A DNA stretch of 64,000 nt, taken from Ignatzschineria rhizosphaerae (GTDB lineage: Bacteria > Pseudomonadota > Gammaproteobacteria > Cardiobacteriales > Wohlfahrtiimonadaceae). Location of the stretch: NCBI RefSeq assembly GCF_022655595.1, contig NZ_CP093379.1, forward strand, positions 1,112,501 through 1,176,500, given 5' to 3'. Position 1 is the first letter of the stretch, and each line of letters opens with the position of its first letter. The position numbers were made by a program, and so were the translations under genes. Of this stretch, positions 62,506 to 64,000 are shown piece after piece. The notes under the pieces are model-generated. The model was not told where the DNA came from, did not search any database, and was given only the letters and a program-made list of their open reading frames with translations.

Positions 62506-64000
62506 ATGAAGACTAACGAAATTCGCCGTAAATTTATCGACTTCTTTGTGAGTAAAGGTCACAAAGAAGTTGCGTCGAGCTCACTGCTCCCTGCAAATGA
62601 TCCTACGCTTCTCTTTACTAACGCCGGAATGAACCAATTTAAAGATTGTTTCCTTGGCCTTGAGAAACGTGATTATGTCACTGCAACAACTTCACAAAAA
62701 TGTGTTCGAGCCGGCGGAAAACATAACGACTTAGAAAACGTAGGATTCACCGCGCGCCACCATACCTTCTTTGAAATGCTCGGCAACTTTAGCTTTGGCG
62801 ATTACTTCAAAGAGAAAGCAATCGCTTATGCTTGGGAACTTTTAACAGAAGTTTACGGACTTCCTAAAGAGAAGCTTCTTGTCACGATTTATCACACAGA
62901 TGACGAAGCCTTTAAGATCTGGAATGAGCAAATTGGCGTTCCGGCAGAAAAAATTATCCGTATTGGCGATAAGGAAGATGGCTCATCAGATAACTTCTGG
63001 CAAATGGGCGATACCGGTCCTTGTGGTCCTTGTTCTGAAATCTTCTACGATCATGGCGATCATATTTGGGGAGGTCCTCCTGGATCTGCTGAAGAAGATG
63101 GTGATCGTTTCATTGAGATCTGGAACCTTGTTTTCATGCAGTTTAACCGTGATGAAGAAGGAACCCTTCACCCATTACCTAATCCATCTATTGATACCGG
63201 TATGGGCCTTGAGCGTATCTCGGCTATTTTACAAAAAGTGCATAGTAACTATGAGATCGACCTTTTTGTGAAACTGCTTGAAGCTTCTGCAAAAGCAGTA
63301 GGAGTTGAGGATTTAGAGAATAACTCCCTTAAAGTCTTAAGTGATCATATTCGCTCTGTCTCTTTCTTAATTGCCGATAATATTCTTCCTTCCAACGAAG
63401 GTCGCGGCTATGTGCTTCGCCGTATTATTCGCCGTGCGATTCGTCATGGTTACAAGCTCGGTCAAAAAGAGCTCTTCTTCTACAAAATTGTCCCAACACT
63501 TGTTGCGGAAATGGGGGATGCGTACCCGCAGCTTAAAGAGAAAGAAGCTTTTATTATTGAGACAATCAAAGATGAAGAGAAACGTTTCTCGACAACGCTT
63601 GAGCATGGCTTAAAACTCCTTGAAGCAGATATTATCGCCCTAAAAGGCGCAAAAGAGATCCAAGGCGAGACGATCTTTAAACTCTATGATACTTACGGCT
63701 TCCCTGTTGACTTAACCAATGATATTGCGCGCGAACAAGCGTTAACGCTGGATATGGAAGGCTTTGAGAAATGCATGGAAGAGCAACGTGAGCGTGCTCG
63801 TGCGGCAAGTAACTTTGGTGCTGAAAAAGTCTTAGATCTGCAACATGCCGATAAAACGACTTTCTATGGTTATAATTTAGTAGAAGCAGACTCAACTATT
63901 GCCTCAATTCTTGTTAATGGTGAAGTTGTATCAAGCGCTACAGAAGGCAATGATGCGATTTTAATCCTCTCAGAAACACCTTTTTATGCAGAATCAGGGG
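62506..64000 (+). CDS. alaS: Alanyl-tRNA synthetase (3' end outside window)
   Basis: Charges tRNA-Ala with alanine. The class II catalytic core is visible: [15 protein letters not shown] at the start, [18 protein letters not shown] near residue 86, [10 protein letters not shown] near 207 and [11 protein letters not shown] near 234 (motif 3). The window ends at about residue 498 of the usual 875, so the editing and C-terminal domains are only partly or not included. No SD stands out before the ATG. Confidence 0.97.
   Translation, partial: MKTNEIRRKFIDFFVSKGHKEVASSSLLPANDPTLLFTNAGMNQFKDCFLGLEKRDYVTATTSQKCVRAGGKHNDLENVGFTARHHTFFEMLGNFSFGDYFKEKAIAYAWELLTEVYGLPKEKLLVTIYHTDDEAFKIWNEQIGVPAEKIIRIGDKEDGSSDNFWQMGDTGPCGPCSEIFYDHGDHIWGGPPGSAEEDGDRFIEIWNLVFMQFNRDEEGTLHPLPNPSIDTGMGLERISAILQKVHSNYEIDLFVKLLEASAKAVGVEDLENNSLKVLSDHIRSVSFLIADNILPSNEGRGYVLRRIIRRAIRHGYKLGQKELFFYKIVPTLVAEMGDAYPQLKEKEAFIIETIKDEEKRFSTTLEHGLKLLEADIIALKGAKEIQGETIFKLYDTYGFPVDLTNDIAREQALTLDMEGFEKCMEEQRERARAASNFGAEKVLDLQHADKTTFYGYNLVEADSTIASILVNGEVVSSATEGNDAILILSETPFYAESG

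Noticed and set aside
1-64000. tRNA or rRNA genes and prophage.
   Set aside because: No tRNA-like TTCGAATCC blocks, rRNA segments or phage structural genes were recognised on either strand.

Overview
The window is an AT-rich, gene-dense chromosomal segment of a gammaproteobacterium. Many proteins read as close relatives of Enterobacteria-type families (CobB, SutR/YdcO, HslJ, OsmB, AcnA, SdhCDAB, SecA), yet base composition is low in G+C and the rib genes are fused and ordered unlike E. coli. A low-GC lineage such as Ignatzschineria/Wohlfahrtiimonas (Cardiobacteriales-like) would fit, but that placement is inference. No rRNA, tRNA, CRISPR array or prophage was recognised. The only insertion sequence is one IS481-like element.

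Layout. 1-9 kb: the end of a TetR regulator, the sirtuin CobB, a frameshifted membrane-protein gene, a YjiH-like membrane protein, the Na+/H+ antiporter NhaA, a CNNM/CBS protein, a lipoprotein, and a divergent SutR-like regulator / BenE-type permease pair with a near-perfect 20-bp palindrome between them. 9-17 kb: OsmB-like lipoprotein, aconitase AcnA, and the riboflavin block ribD-ribE-ribBA behind an FMN riboswitch, with ribH beyond a terminator. 17-25 kb: HdeD-like protein, a DASS anion transporter with a fresh IS481-like insertion after its stop, a methyltransferase, HslJ, a stand-alone molbindin, an unusual LuxR-type regulator, and a MetY-like sulfhydrylase behind a SAM-I (S-box) riboswitch with a clear terminator. 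25-33 kb: a large unknown lipoprotein, then the biotin cluster (bioF-bioC-bioD facing away from bioA) with an alpha/beta hydrolase after bioA that may supply the BioH step.

33-45 kb is accessory metabolism: a YtcJ-like amidohydrolase, an APC permease, an arylamine N-acetyltransferase, several small lipoproteins and membrane proteins, a LysR regulator facing an EamA exporter, a second methyltransferase, a short-chain dehydrogenase and a LysE-type exporter. 45-64 kb is core metabolism: sdhCDAB, macAB, an unknown 300-residue protein, secA with two C-terminal zinc motifs, proB, leuC-leuD preceded by a leucine-rich leader reading frame, a beta carbonic anhydrase, a DUF5710-like protein, and the first part of alaS.

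The most interesting non-coding content is a family of about 100-180 bp dispersed elements. Six copies were seen: two at 23.1-23.3 kb, one each at 27.3 and 28.2 kb, and two at 53.4-53.8 kb. They have a conserved imperfectly palindromic core and TATAG-like ends, and sit mostly between convergent genes. Regulation by RNA leaders is a second theme: FMN riboswitch for riboflavin, S-box for sulfur amino acids, and a probable leucine leader for leuCD.
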